Shown here: positions 35,579 through 44,235 of the stretch, one piece after another | Numbering within the stretch: the stretch's first letter is position 1 | Layout: the number at the start of each line of letters is the position of its first letter | Assembly: GCF_025359345.1 (NCBI RefSeq) | Contig: NZ_JANYGQ010000035.1 | Location: 124,001 to 188,000 of the forward strand | Source: Mucilaginibacter sp. | Lineage (GTDB): Bacteria; Bacteroidota; Bacteroidia; Sphingobacteriales; Sphingobacteriaceae | Direction of reading: 5' to 3' | DNA length: 64,000 nucleotides | Position numbers and translations under genes: made by a program | Notes under the pieces: model-generated | Database searches by the model: none | What the model was told of the DNA's origin: nothing | The model's input: the letters and a program-made list of their open reading frames with translations, nothing else

Positions 35579-35601
35579 ACACCTCAACAACCAGCTACAC
35601 T

Positions 35602-36375
35602 ATGCAACAATCAGGCATCAGCGATAATGTTAAAACCGCGTACGATGAATTTTACGAAAAGCACGACGAGGCCTGGCGCATGCTTGGCGCCAAATACAAG
35701 GCGCAGCATATTATCGACGTTTGCCGCGGCCGCGATTTCCGCAAAGTGCTGGAAGTTGGCGCAGGCGATGGCAGCATTTTAAAACTGCTGGCCGATGCTG
35801 ATTTTGCACCCGAATACCACGCGGTCGAAATATCCGAAAGCGGCGTGGAGCACATCAAAACCCGCGATATAAAGAATCTGGAATCGGTTGCATTATTTGA
35901 TGGATACAAGCTGCCGTTTGGTGATAACAGCTTTGATTTAATCATCCTGTCGCACGTGTTGGAACATGTTGAGCACGAACGTGTGCTACTGCGCGAATTA
36001 AAACGCGTTGCCCGCCATTATGTGATAGAAGTACCGCTTGATTACCGCGCCGGTGTTGATAAGCGTATTAAACATTTCCTGGCATACGGTCACATTAACG
36101 TATACACCCCAACCTCGCTGCGCTACCTGTTAAACACGGAAGGTTTCGAAGTTGAGGACGATCTAACCTCGTTGATTGAACCCGAGGTTACGAAGTTTAA
36201 TACATATGTAAATCAAAAAAAATCAAAGAGTATTATTACGGATTTAAAGATTGCTGCTGAGTATACCGTGAAAAACAGCCTCGGAAAAATCTTCGGAAAA
36301 AAGGTTGATGAACAATTAGCCAACGCTTATACCGTTCTTTGTAAAAAAGCCGATAAACACCTCGAAATATTCTAG
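35602..36375 (+). CDS. Class I SAM-dependent methyltransferase
   Basis: 257 residues, Methyltransf_11-like. Motif I is KVLEVGAGDGSILKLL (about residue 50), the acidic post-I region follows, and FGDNSFDLIILSHVLEHVEH is motif IV/V. It lies 9 bp before a glycosyltransferase on the same strand, suggesting that it modifies a surface glycan. The substrate is unknown. Confidence 0.88.
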   Translation: MQQSGISDNVKTAYDEFYEKHDEAWRMLGAKYKAQHIIDVCRGRDFRKVLEVGAGDGSILKLLADADFAPEYHAVEISESGVEHIKTRDIKNLESVALFDGYKLPFGDNSFDLIILSHVLEHVEHERVLLRELKRVARHYVIEVPLDYRAGVDKRIKHFLAYGHINVYTPTSLRYLLNTEGFEVEDDLTSLIEPEVTKFNTYVNQKKSKSIITDLKIAAEYTVKNSLGKIFGKKVDEQLANAYTVLCKKADKHLEIF

Positions 36376-36384
36376 TAGCTACCA

Positions 36385-37302
36385 ATGCAAAACCTTGCCC
36401 CGATTGCCCTTTTTGTTTACAACCGGCCTGAGCACACGCGCCGCACCATCAGTTATTTGCAAAAGAATTTACTGGCCGACGAGTCGCGCCTGTTTATATT
36501 TTCGGATGCGCCAAAAACGGAGGACGACAAGGCAAAAGTGGAGCAGGTACGCAATTTCATAAAAGATGTGTCCGGTTTTAAATCGGCTAAAATTATTGAG
36601 CGCAAGGAAAACCTGGGCCTGGCCAATTCCATCATCAGCGGGGTTACGCAACTGGTGGCTGAGTATGGTAAAATTATTGTTTTTGAGGATGATTTGCTGT
36701 CGTCGCCCCATACATTGGAGTATTTTAACGAAGGATTAAACCGCTATGCCAAAGAAGAAAAGGTGATGCATATAGGTGCCTACATGTATGAGTTGGCGGA
36801 TAAAAAACTACCGGAAACCTTCTTTTGGCGCGCAGCAACCAGCTGGGGCTGGGCAACCTGGGGTCGCGCATGGAACCATTTCGAGGATGATGTGGATGTA
36901 CTGCTCAACCAGTTCGACAAACAAAAAACCGACCAGTTCTCCATCAATGGCACCATGAACTTCTGGAAACAGTTAACGGGTTTCAAAGCCGGTAAAAATA
37001 ATTCCTGGGCCATCCGCTGGTACGCCTCGATATTTTTAAAAGGCGGACTGACACTAAATCCATCCACCTCACTCATCCAAAACATCGGCAACGATGGCAG
37101 CGGCGTACATTCCAACAAAGAGGACATGTACCAGGTGCGCATAGGCAGAGCCGCTATCAAACAATTCCCCACAGAAATAAAGGAAAACCCACAAGCTTAT
37201 GCCGCTATCAAAAATTTCCTGAAAAACCGTAAAGGCACACTATTGCAGCGCGGGGTTCGGTTTGTAGCGCAGTTGAGGGTGAAGTATTTGGTGAAGAAAT
37301 AA
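36385..37302 (+). CDS. Glycosyltransferase, GT2-like (sugar transferase)
   Basis: 305 residues. N-terminal nucleotide-sugar fold APIALFVYNRPEHTRRTISYL, a long loop, then VFEDDLLSSPHTLEYF with the metal-binding acidic cluster, and RAATSWGWATWGRAWNHFEDD, a signature of a group of bacterial GT2/GNT-I-like enzymes. It pairs with the upstream methyltransferase. Cytosolic, probably peripheral. Acceptor unknown. Confidence 0.85.
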   Translation: MQNLAPIALFVYNRPEHTRRTISYLQKNLLADESRLFIFSDAPKTEDDKAKVEQVRNFIKDVSGFKSAKIIERKENLGLANSIISGVTQLVAEYGKIIVFEDDLLSSPHTLEYFNEGLNRYAKEEKVMHIGAYMYELADKKLPETFFWRAATSWGWATWGRAWNHFEDDVDVLLNQFDKQKTDQFSINGTMNFWKQLTGFKAGKNNSWAIRWYASIFLKGGLTLNPSTSLIQNIGNDGSGVHSNKEDMYQVRIGRAAIKQFPTEIKENPQAYAAIKNFLKNRKGTLLQRGVRFVAQLRVKYLVKK

Positions 37303-37329
37303 GAATACCTAATCATCTCTCCCACAAGC

Positions 37330-37470
37330 CATTGCGAGGAACGAAGCAACCTCTGCACAGGACAATCAGGAACCGTGATGTTTGTGAAAACCAAAATGCG
37401 GCTGACAGGTCACCACACGCTTTTTACTCCTTGATTAGCATGCATAGAGATTGCTTCGTTCCTAGCAATG
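37330..37470. repeat. Palindromic element, CATTGCGAGGAACGAAGC family, copy 1
   Basis: Left arm at 37330-37353 begins CATTGCGAGGAACGAAGCAA; the right arm at 37447-37470 is its complement at 22 of 24 positions. Total length 141 bp, spacer without an ORF. It sits between two convergent genes, a safe site for insertion. Confidence 0.75.
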
Positions 37471-37489
37471 ACGATTCGGGGGGTTATTT

Positions 37490-38893
37490 TTACCCTTTCA
37501 ACCCCTCTACCTCTTTCAAACTCTTAGGTAAATATTTACCTAAAACCTGGCTCCCTGTCTCCGTAATCAAAAAGTTATCCTCAATCCTTATCCCACCGAA
37601 ATCGCGGTAAGTATTCAATACATCGTAATTAATAAAATCGGCGTATTTGTTTTCGGCCTGCCAGCGGTCAATCAGTTCGGGGATAATGTAAATACCCGGC
37701 TCAACTGTCAGCACAAAACCAGGTTCCAATTCACGGCCCAAACGCAATGATTTCAACCCGAAAATGGAAGTTTCTTTTTTCAGTGTATCGGTATAGCCCA
37801 CATATTGCTCACCCAAGTCCTCCATATCATGCGTATCCATACCCAGCATGTGGCCCAATCCGCACTGAAAAAACATGGTGTGCGCACCGGCCTCAACAGC
37901 TTCGGCGGCATCGCCTTTCATAATACCGGCTTGGGTTAAGCCCTCTACCAATTTCTGGCAGGCAGCCAGGTGAATATCTTTATACCGTGTACCCGGTTTC
38001 AGGAGGCTGATGGCATGGTTCATGGAATTCAGCACTACCTCGTACAATTCTGCCTGCCTGGTAGTAAAAGTTTTGCCAACGGGGAAGGTACGCGTTAAAT
38101 CTCCGCCGTAATGCATGGCATTTTCAGCGCCTATGTCACTTAACACCATGCGGCTTTCCTGTAGGGTATTGCCATAATAGTGAGTATGCAGCGTTTGCCC
38201 GTAAGTGGTAATAATTGCAGGGTATCCTAAATGTGCGTCATTAGCAATAGCCACTTCATGCGCCTTTGCAACCAGTTCGTATTCCTTAATGCCGGGGCGG
38301 GTATGTTTAATAACCGCCAACTGCATATCAATGCTGATATCCACTGCCTTTTCCAGTTCGGCAACCTCCAGAGGCGTTTTTATCACCCGCTGACCAATAA
38401 CCGCTCTAATCAGCTTTACCGAAACATATTTGGCAATATCTGCCAGACTGGTATTTAGCCACGCCGCCAGTTTAATTTTATTCTCAGGGCGATACGGCGG
38501 TAAAATATGCACCGGTCTGCCGGCAGCTATCGCTTTATGAATATGATGTGTAATCTGCTCGTACGGTTTGGTTTCGGTAACGCCAACCATGGCTGCCATT
38601 TCGCTTACAGTAGGCAAAGTGCCTGTCCAAACAATATCATCAATCGTCAGCTCGTTGCCGAAGATCACTTCCTCGCCGGTATCCGTATCGATGATAGCAG
38701 CAAGGCCGTGGGTATCCAGCCCGAAATAATATAAAAACGTGCTGTCCTGGCGGAAAAGATAGGTGTTATCCCTATAGTTCATGCTGCTGTCTTCGTTGCC
38801 CATCAGCACAATAAGGCCGTCATTAGTTATATTTTGTTTTAAAACCTGCCTGCGGCCGGTGTAAACCTGTTTGTCAAAAAGGTGGAGATTCAT
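37490..38893 (-). CDS. Xaa-Pro aminopeptidase (aminopeptidase P, M24B)
   Basis: 467 residues. Removes N-terminal residues preceding proline. Creatinase-like N-terminal domain (about 1-190), then the pita-bread metalloprotease domain. Metal ligands are visible in order: LSDIGAENAMHYGGDLTRTFPVG (two Asp), GLGHMLGMDTHD (His), TVEPGIYI (Glu) and GIRIEDNFLI (Glu). A TATATTTG box lies 5 bp before the start. Monocistronic. Confidence 0.93.
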   Translation of the reverse strand: MNLHLFDKQVYTGRRQVLKQNITNDGLIVLMGNEDSSMNYRDNTYLFRQDSTFLYYFGLDTHGLAAIIDTDTGEEVIFGNELTIDDIVWTGTLPTVSEMAAMVGVTETKPYEQITHHIHKAIAAGRPVHILPPYRPENKIKLAAWLNTSLADIAKYVSVKLIRAVIGQRVIKTPLEVAELEKAVDISIDMQLAVIKHTRPGIKEYELVAKAHEVAIANDAHLGYPAIITTYGQTLHTHYYGNTLQESRMVLSDIGAENAMHYGGDLTRTFPVGKTFTTRQAELYEVVLNSMNHAISLLKPGTRYKDIHLAACQKLVEGLTQAGIMKGDAAEAVEAGAHTMFFQCGLGHMLGMDTHDMEDLGEQYVGYTDTLKKETSIFGLKSLRLGRELEPGFVLTVEPGIYIIPELIDRWQAENKYADFINYDVLNTYRDFGGIRIEDNFLITETGSQVLGKYLPKSLKEVEGLKG

Positions 38894-38897
38894 GTGG

Positions 38898-38905
38898 CAA
38901 ATATA
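38898..38905 (-). promoter_or_regulatory. Candidate -7 box for the Xaa-Pro aminopeptidase
   Basis: TATATTTG on the minus strand, 4 nt before the ATG, the same arrangement as nuoA. It implies a leaderless or near-leaderless mRNA. Confidence 0.4.
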
Positions 38906-38913
38906 ACACGATT

Positions 38914-38940
38914 AAAGGATTTGAAGGATTTTCAGGATTG
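38914..38940. repeat. 9-nt-phased array (AGGATTT type)
   Basis: Units AAAGGATTT, GAAGGATTT and TCAGGATTG. It probably pairs with the oppositely oriented AATCCT-type units at 39076-39190. Confidence 0.6.
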
Positions 38941-38959
38941 AGTTAGTACAAAAAACTAT

Positions 38960-39048
38960 GTCATTGCGAAGAACGAAACAACCGCGAACTGTGCAAGTCC
39001 GTCCTGCAAAGTTCGCGGTTGCCGCGCTCGTTCCTCGCTCGCAATGAC
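38960..39048. repeat. Palindromic element, CATTGCGARGAACGAA family, copy 2
   Basis: Left arm 38960-38990 (GTCATTGCGAAGAACGAAAC, then AACCGCGAACT) and right arm 39010-39048 (AGTTCGCGGTTG, then CGTTCC, then GCAATGAC) are imperfect complements. The short spacer leaves a long hairpin. Relatives: 37330-37470, half copies at 8297-8330 and 43279-43320. Confidence 0.75.
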
Positions 39049-39075
39049 AAAGTTTTATAGCGACAGACATCTAGA

Positions 39076-39190
39076 AAATCCTCAAATCAAGGAAATCAAG
39101 GTTCAGACAAAAATCAGCGAAATCATCCTAAATCAAGGGTTAAAATCGGTGTAATCAATCCTTCAATCCGTGTAATCACTTCAAATCCTT
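39076..39190. repeat. 9-nt-phased AATCNNNNN array into the tricorn gene end
   Basis: Roughly a dozen 9-mers such as AATCAAGGA, AATCAAGGT and AATCATCCT with one or two slips. The array continues over the stop codon at 39176-39178 into the last codons of the protease gene. Confidence 0.65.
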
Positions 39191-42100
39191 CATTATCTCC
39201 TCAATCGCCCTATCCAATTGCGGATCTTTCCCTTCCAGCCTGTCTGTAAACCCGTTTTTCACGTAAATATCCGGCGCTACGCCGTTTTTCTCAATGTCTT
39301 TGCCATCCAGCGTAAAACAACCCCAGGCCGGTATGCGGTAAAACGAACCGTCGACCAGGCCTTTACCGCTAGTGAAAATTATCCAGCGATAGGTTTCGGT
39401 GCCGATGATTTTACCCAGTCCTAATGTTTTAAAGCCCTGCGCCGTCATTTCGCCGTCGCTTAGGGTTTGCTCGTTTACCAGCAGTATTATCGGCTTGGCT
39501 GCCGGTGCAAAGTTTGGCTGCGGACTTTTCTTGCCGCCCCTGTATTGCCATTGCAGGTAGGGCTTTTGCGATAAAAATCTCAGCACGGCATCATGCACAT
39601 TGCCACCTGTGTTGTAACGCAAATCCAATATCAATGCATCCTTTTTATAGGCATCATCAACCATATCCTCTAAAAACGTTTCCAGCGAACCGGTGCCCAT
39701 ATCTTTCATGTAGGCGTAGGCAATCCTGCTTTTACTTTTTTCGGTTACTACAGCGCGGTTATGGTCTATCCATTCGTCGTACAAATCGCCGTCTAATGCA
39801 CCCCGGCTTTCGGGGTGTATTTTGGCTGATACTTCTTTGCCATCACGCTCAAAAGTGAGCTCCACTTCCTTATCCATCGATGGCTTGGTGAAATAATAAT
39901 TCCTATCTTGCTTTTCGTCAACGGGCTGGCCGTTTACAGCTTTCAACCTATCACCGGGCTTCACATCGATACCGGCTTTGTCTGCACTGCTATTTTTTAA
40001 TACGGTCGAAACTTTGTACGGGTCGTCGTTATCAAACATTATCCCGGTTTCCATGGTGGCATAGGTAAGTGTTTTACGTTCCTCGCTGCCGTTGGAGTAA
40101 AAGCCCTGGTGCGATGAATTGAGCTCGCCCAGCATATCGTTCAGCAGCGTACGCAGGTCGCTACGGTTATTTACAAACGGCAGGTAAACTGCATACCGGT
40201 CATGCATTTTCTTCCAGTCGGTTCCGTGGAACTCGCCATCATAATAGTTTTCTTCCAACCCTGCCCAGGCCTCGTCGTACATCTGCCTGAACTCGCCGTC
40301 CAAATTCCGCTCGAATTTAAAATCTATATCAACTTTCTCCAGTTTGTTGCCATCAATATTCACTGTAAAAATATTGCCTTTGGCCAGCGCAAAGTATTTG
40401 TCGCCGCTCTGTACTATGTCAAATCCGGCGCCGTCCTCGCCGCCAACCTTTTCGGTTTTATTATCTTCAAAAGGCTGTATAGTTGTCCGGTAAATGGCCC
40501 AGTTGCCTTCCGAATGGTTCGATGCATAGTACACCAGCGTTTTATCTCCCTTCTGGATTACATAAGGCGAGCGCTGCACCCCAAACCCGGGGCTCACCTG
40601 CTCCAGCCGTTTCATAATGTCATCAGTGTTAATTATAATATCTGCCGGTGGTTTAGGCGCAGGTTGTTCCGACAGCGGTTTCTTTTTGGCGGAGGCCGCT
40701 TTGTCTTTATCCTTATCTTTTTTGTTGGCCGTACTATCTTTTTTATCTTCCTTAAACAAGTCTTTCAACTTATCCAGGCGAAAAGCTTCATCAAATTTTT
40801 GCAGTGGCATGCGGTAAACATGGATATCGCCGCCGCCCGATGGGTACAAGGGCGTTGTACGCGCCGAGGTAAAATAAATGTACTTGCCGTCGGGCGACCA
40901 AAACGGATCAGTCTCTGTAACACCGCTATTGGTAAGGTTAATGGTTTTTCCCGACTTTATACCATAAATCAAAATATCCTGCTCAAAATTGCGAAAGGCA
41001 GTGTACACTACATACTCGCCGTTTGATGATATAAAGGGTGACGGGTTTTGAAAGCCCCAAATCTCGTCGGTGGCAATGGTTTTGCTTTCCAGCGTTTTCA
41101 GGTCGAGCAGCCTTACCTCGTTGCGACCACTCAGGTAAACACCTTGGGTGTGTTCCTTATTTACAGTAAGCAGCCTGTCGTTTTGCTTATCGGTAGTTAT
41201 TTGTTTTTCTGTCGATGGCTTGTCGGCAGCTGTGGTGTACCAATTGGTATAGCCGCCGAAGGTTTGTGCAAACAGCAATGATTTATTGTCAGGCAGCCAT
41301 TTAACCTCGGTTACCCGCTCGGCATTACCACGCTCTATCTTCTTTACGTATTTACCTTCAATGTCGCTTACAAAAAGCTCGCCGCGGCTCACAAATGCCA
41401 GTTTTTTACCGTCAACCGATACGTCTACGGCTTCAATTTTGCCCTTTACGTTAAACTCCTGCTGCTTGGTTAGCACATCATTGCGGGATAGCGAGAGGCT
41501 TACTTTCTGGCTTTGCTTCGATGCCACATCGTACACAAAAAGCTGGTAGTCTCTTTCAAAAACCACCTTTTCGCCGTTAGCACTAACCACCGGGTGTTTT
41601 ATGGATGATGGAAACTGCGTCAGCGAAGTTTTTTTACCGTTGATGAAAGTGTACAGATTATACTCCCCGTTTCCCTCGTCCGATGCGAAATAGACATTAC
41701 CTTTCTTGTCTATTGATGTCCAGAAATCTTTGCCTACCCAGTCGGTATATTGCTTGTAAGCCTTGGTTTTGGGATTGTACGATTGTATATCCGGGTTATA
41801 GGCGCCCTTGTAATGCTTGCGCGTCGGGAAAATATAGCTTTCCCAGGTGTCGCTAAAAAACAGTTCGCCGGTTTGCGGGTGCTCCACTACCCCGTGTATA
41901 TCGTTAAAAAAGTTACCAAAAAGGCGTGTCGGCGTGCCGCCCGTTAGCGCCACTTTATATTCGCTGAACGTATTGTAGCGATTGGAGGTAAAATAAATCG
42001 ATTTCGAATCCCAGGTCCACGAATCCACCTCATCCCCTGCGCTGCTAAAAGTAAGCTGCTTAATATCACCACCGGCCAAAGGCATCACATACACATCATA

Positions 42101-42367
42101 ATTGCCAAACTGGTTTGACGAAAATGCCAGCCATTTGCCATCAGGCGATACACGCGGCATCACCTCCTCGCCCTGCATGGCGGTTATGCGGGCTGCGCTG
42201 CCGTTATTCAAATCGGCCCGCCAAAGGTCGCCTTCATAGCTGAAGATTACGGTTTTTCCATCAGGTGTCAGGGTTGGATACGATGTAAAATAAACATCGG
42301 CACTTTGCGCATGGACAAAGTTTTGAATGGTTAAAAATGATAAAATGAGCAGGTAGATTTTTTTCAT
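39176..42367 (-). CDS. Tricorn-like S41 protease with beta-propeller (secreted)
   Basis: From ATG 42367 (MKKIYLLILSFLTIQNFVHAQS signal peptide) it has 1063 residues; an in-frame ATG 18 codons upstream adds no signal-like sequence and is not preferred. PD40/tricorn propeller repeats (VMPRVSPDGKWLAFSSN, then DPFWSPDGKYIYFTSAR) fill about residues 40-560. A Lys/Asp-rich linker, a tricorn core domain, a PDZ domain (about 800-870) and the S41 catalytic domain follow. The nucleophile Ser is in LVNEQTLSDGEMTAQGFK. It degrades peptides, probably in the periplasm. Monocistronic. Confidence 0.92.
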   Translation of the reverse strand: MKKIYLLILSFLTIQNFVHAQSADVYFTSYPTLTPDGKTVIFSYEGDLWRADLNNGSAARITAMQGEEVMPRVSPDGKWLAFSSNQFGNYDVYVMPLAGGDIKQLTFSSAGDEVDSWTWDSKSIYFTSNRYNTFSEYKVALTGGTPTRLFGNFFNDIHGVVEHPQTGELFFSDTWESYIFPTRKHYKGAYNPDIQSYNPKTKAYKQYTDWVGKDFWTSIDKKGNVYFASDEGNGEYNLYTFINGKKTSLTQFPSSIKHPVVSANGEKVVFERDYQLFVYDVASKQSQKVSLSLSRNDVLTKQQEFNVKGKIEAVDVSVDGKKLAFVSRGELFVSDIEGKYVKKIERGNAERVTEVKWLPDNKSLLFAQTFGGYTNWYTTAADKPSTEKQITTDKQNDRLLTVNKEHTQGVYLSGRNEVRLLDLKTLESKTIATDEIWGFQNPSPFISSNGEYVVYTAFRNFEQDILIYGIKSGKTINLTNSGVTETDPFWSPDGKYIYFTSARTTPLYPSGGGDIHVYRMPLQKFDEAFRLDKLKDLFKEDKKDSTANKKDKDKDKAASAKKKPLSEQPAPKPPADIIINTDDIMKRLEQVSPGFGVQRSPYVIQKGDKTLVYYASNHSEGNWAIYRTTIQPFEDNKTEKVGGEDGAGFDIVQSGDKYFALAKGNIFTVNIDGNKLEKVDIDFKFERNLDGEFRQMYDEAWAGLEENYYDGEFHGTDWKKMHDRYAVYLPFVNNRSDLRTLLNDMLGELNSSHQGFYSNGSEERKTLTYATMETGIMFDNDDPYKVSTVLKNSSADKAGIDVKPGDRLKAVNGQPVDEKQDRNYYFTKPSMDKEVELTFERDGKEVSAKIHPESRGALDGDLYDEWIDHNRAVVTEKSKSRIAYAYMKDMGTGSLETFLEDMVDDAYKKDALILDLRYNTGGNVHDAVLRFLSQKPYLQWQYRGGKKSPQPNFAPAAKPIILLVNEQTLSDGEMTAQGFKTLGLGKIIGTETYRWIIFTSGKGLVDGSFYRIPAWGCFTLDGKDIEKNGVAPDIYVKNGFTDRLEGKDPQLDRAIEEIMKDLK

Positions 42368-42404
42368 ATGAGATAAATTATGTAAGTCAGGTACAATTTC
42401 ATTA

Positions 42405-42433
42405 ATGTAGAGAGACAACACTTTGCGTCTCCG
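42405..42433. repeat. Palindromic GTAGAGAGACAA-type repeat, copy 2
   Basis: GTAGAGAGACAA, short loop, TTTGCGTCTC. It is related to 24217-24246 in the metK leader and lies just upstream of the tricorn start. Confidence 0.5.
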
Positions 42434-42521
42434 AAATTTTGGTTAAAGTACTATTTTACAGGATTTAAAACAAGATGGGACGTCGTAAACTTATAAAGAT
42501 ACCAGAGTAAAAAAAATATTG

Positions 42522-42529
42522 TAAATTTG
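42522..42529 (+). promoter_or_regulatory. Candidate -7 box for the 73-residue ORF
   Basis: TAAATTTG 26 bp before the ATG at 42556 fits TAnnTTTG. Confidence 0.4.
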
Positions 42530-42555
42530 ATTACGTTTAAAACAAAAGCGTTTAT

Positions 42556-42777
42556 ATGACCACACTAATCATTGAAATACCGGATGATAAGAAGTCGATA
42601 CTTTCTGAATTAACCACCATTACAAAAAATGCGGGGTTAAAAGTAAGTATTGATAATGATGACGATGGCCTGAGTGAAGCTGAATTCAAATCATTGCAGG
42701 ACGCGTGTAATGAAGCCGTTTTGATAAAAAAAGGTCTTTCAAAAGGCATTTTACCCTCCGAATTGTGGAATAACTAA
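42556..42777 (+). CDS. Small antitoxin-like protein (orphan)
   Basis: 73 residues beginning MTTLIIEIPDDKKSILSELT, with a hydrophobic strand, a helix, then an acidic linker IDNDDDGLSEAEF and a C-terminal helix. This resembles the beta-alpha-alpha architecture of small Bacteroidota antitoxins. No toxin-like gene follows on the same strand; the next gene is convergent. It could be an orphan antitoxin or an unrelated small regulator. Confidence 0.6.
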   Translation: MTTLIIEIPDDKKSILSELTTITKNAGLKVSIDNDDDGLSEAEFKSLQDACNEAVLIKKGLSKGILPSELWNN

Positions 42778-42817
42778 AAACCTTATCTCAGTGCCTTCAC
42801 TAAGGATTTTTCAACTT

Positions 42818-43255
42818 TTACTCGACAGATTGGCTATCTAAAGTGATTAGCTCTATGCTGCTTTCGCCCTCTGAAAACTGCAAGTGTAAGTTAAACCCAT
42901 CACAAAAATATTTATCCCATTGAGGTGTAATGCCATATAAAAAACTAAAATCACCGCCGCCAGATGTGTTAGGAAATCCTAAAATTTGTCTTGTTTCAAA
43001 CCTCGAAAAGGTAAAACTCAAATCAAATGGCAACTTATCGGAGAATTGATTTACTTCAGGTTCTTTCCCAGAATAAAAATGAATTGCTTTGATATCGTAA
43101 GTTTCAGTTAAAATCAAATCTATTCCCAATAGTGGATTGAATAACATGTATACGTCAATTCCTTTTTCCAATAAACTAGCTTCAAAATATCGAGAATAAG
43201 AGGAACTATCCTTTATCTCAGAAATATTTTCACCGATCCAATTTAATATCTCCAT
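42818..43255 (-). CDS. Hypothetical protein, 145 residues
   Basis: Not recognised. The sequence is mixed alpha/beta, Phe-rich and acidic, without signal peptide or membrane helix (EILNWIGENISEIKDSSSYS start, GGGDFSFLYGITPQWDKYF in the middle). Size and composition resemble small polymorphic-toxin immunity proteins, but no toxin is near and the claim is weak. Convergent with the 73-residue ORF, 40 bp apart. Confidence 0.55.
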   Translation of the reverse strand: MEILNWIGENISEIKDSSSYSRYFEASLLEKGIDVYMLFNPLLGIDLILTETYDIKAIHFYSGKEPEVNQFSDKLPFDLSFTFSRFETRQILGFPNTSGGGDFSFLYGITPQWDKYFCDGFNLHLQFSEGESSIELITLDSQSVE

Positions 43256-43278
43256 AGTATTGTGTTAGAGCCTCGTTT

Positions 43279-43336
43279 ACCGCGTTCGTTCCTCGCACAA
43301 TAACAAATTTCAAAGCGATAGGCCTGTGCAAAACGA
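43279..43336. repeat. Degenerate repeat remnants
   Basis: 43279-43320 resembles the right arm of 38960-39048 (CGTTCGTTCCTCGC, then ACAAATTTCAAAGCGATA); 43319-43336 resembles one REP-like end (GGCCTGTGCAAAACGA). Both look decayed. Confidence 0.4.
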
Positions 43337-43343
43337 ATGAGCA

Positions 43344-44090
43344 TTACCTCACCGCCTTCACCACAATATAAGGCGACAACGCCTTACTCTCCACAGGTAT
43401 AATCTTCGTAAACACCTTCCCGGCAACCCAAATCGCTTTTACCAGCGCCTTTGTCAAACCGGTCCGTTCTGATTTATTTTCCAGCCATACGGTAAAACGG
43501 CCATGGTAATAGGCTTCAATATCTTTTAAACCCAGCTGTTTACAACTATCGGTAAGCAACTGCAAATCCATGCTGTTAATGTTGTGTTTATCGTAATTTT
43601 CCTTGTCAAAATTACGCTGCACCCAGCCATTTACGCTTTTAAAGTTTGGCAGGGTAATAAACAGCACGCCGCCAGGTTTCAAAAACTGCAGGTGGGTTTC
43701 AATAATGGCTTTGGTATCTTTAAAATGCTCGATCAACCCAAACGAGAGCACCATATCATACAACTTTTCAGGCTTGTAATTAAACAGGTCGGCTTCAATG
43801 ATATTGATATCACCTTGTTTTAACCCGTTCTTTTCAAGCAATTGATTTATTAGGTCCTGGTGAATATAATAGTCAAACAGGGTAGTATCCAGGTGTTCGT
43901 ATTTTTTCAGGTAGGTGGCATAATAACCAGGGAAACCGCCAAGCTCAATGGCGTTTTTTACATTTTTTTCGGCTATAAGCTTTGCCAGTATGTTGCCGAA
44001 AACATAGTTAGGTTTTATAAAAAATATCAGCCCTTTTCTCGATTCCCAAAAGGATTTCCAAAATGAGCGGTCGGTTAAATTTTGTTCCAT
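43344..44090 (-). CDS. Class I SAM-dependent methyltransferase
   Basis: 248 residues, Methyltransf_23-like. Motif I is NAIELGGFPGYYATYLKKY (about residue 41), then LYDMVLSFGLIEHFKDTKAIIETHLQFLKPGGVLFITLPN (motifs IV-VI). The C-terminal part is basic. It sits with an acetyltransferase and two glycosyltransferases, so it probably methylates a surface polysaccharide or its precursor. Confidence 0.85.
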   Translation of the reverse strand: MEQNLTDRSFWKSFWESRKGLIFFIKPNYVFGNILAKLIAEKNVKNAIELGGFPGYYATYLKKYEHLDTTLFDYYIHQDLINQLLEKNGLKQGDINIIEADLFNYKPEKLYDMVLSFGLIEHFKDTKAIIETHLQFLKPGGVLFITLPNFKSVNGWVQRNFDKENYDKHNINSMDLQLLTDSCKQLGLKDIEAYYHGRFTVWLENKSERTGLTKALVKAIWVAGKVFTKIIPVESKALSPYIVVKAVR

Positions 44091-44126
44091 TAAAACGTTA
44101 GTTCGTTATATTTTTAGTCTCCCAAC

Positions 44127-44220
44127 CGTCATGCCGAACTTGTTTCGGCACCTCACAGGACAGGTCGCTGACATGCTGGTCACTTTGCAAATGGGGTGCT
44201 GAAACAAGTTCAGCATGACG
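44127..44220. repeat. Palindromic element, CATGCCGAACTTGTTTC family
   Basis: Left arm 44127-44152 and right arm 44195-44220 are complementary over 24 of 26 bp (left core ATGCCGAACTTGTTTCGGCA). The 42-nt spacer has no ORF. This kind of palindrome is frequent in Bacteroidota intergenic DNA. It separates the methyltransferase start from the acetyltransferase stop. Confidence 0.8.
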
Positions 44221-44235
44221 TGTCTTTATTTTTAT

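Larger units (their letters stand above)
35235..35601. other. 367-bp divergent gap with promoters and repeat pieces
   Basis: Holds the box for DUF4834 at 35254-35261, a GCCCC-gtcag-GGGGC hairpin at 35446-35460 similar to the GC hairpin of the REP-like units, a half copy of the 9-nt-phased array (35491-35526) and the box for the downstream plus-strand gene at 35571-35578. No ORF. Confidence 0.5.

Noticed and set aside
40202..41026. Long plus-strand frame of 274 codons opposite the tricorn protease
   Set aside because: It lies wholly within a well-supported gene on the other strand, has a Phe/Arg-rich, low-complexity product and no family features.
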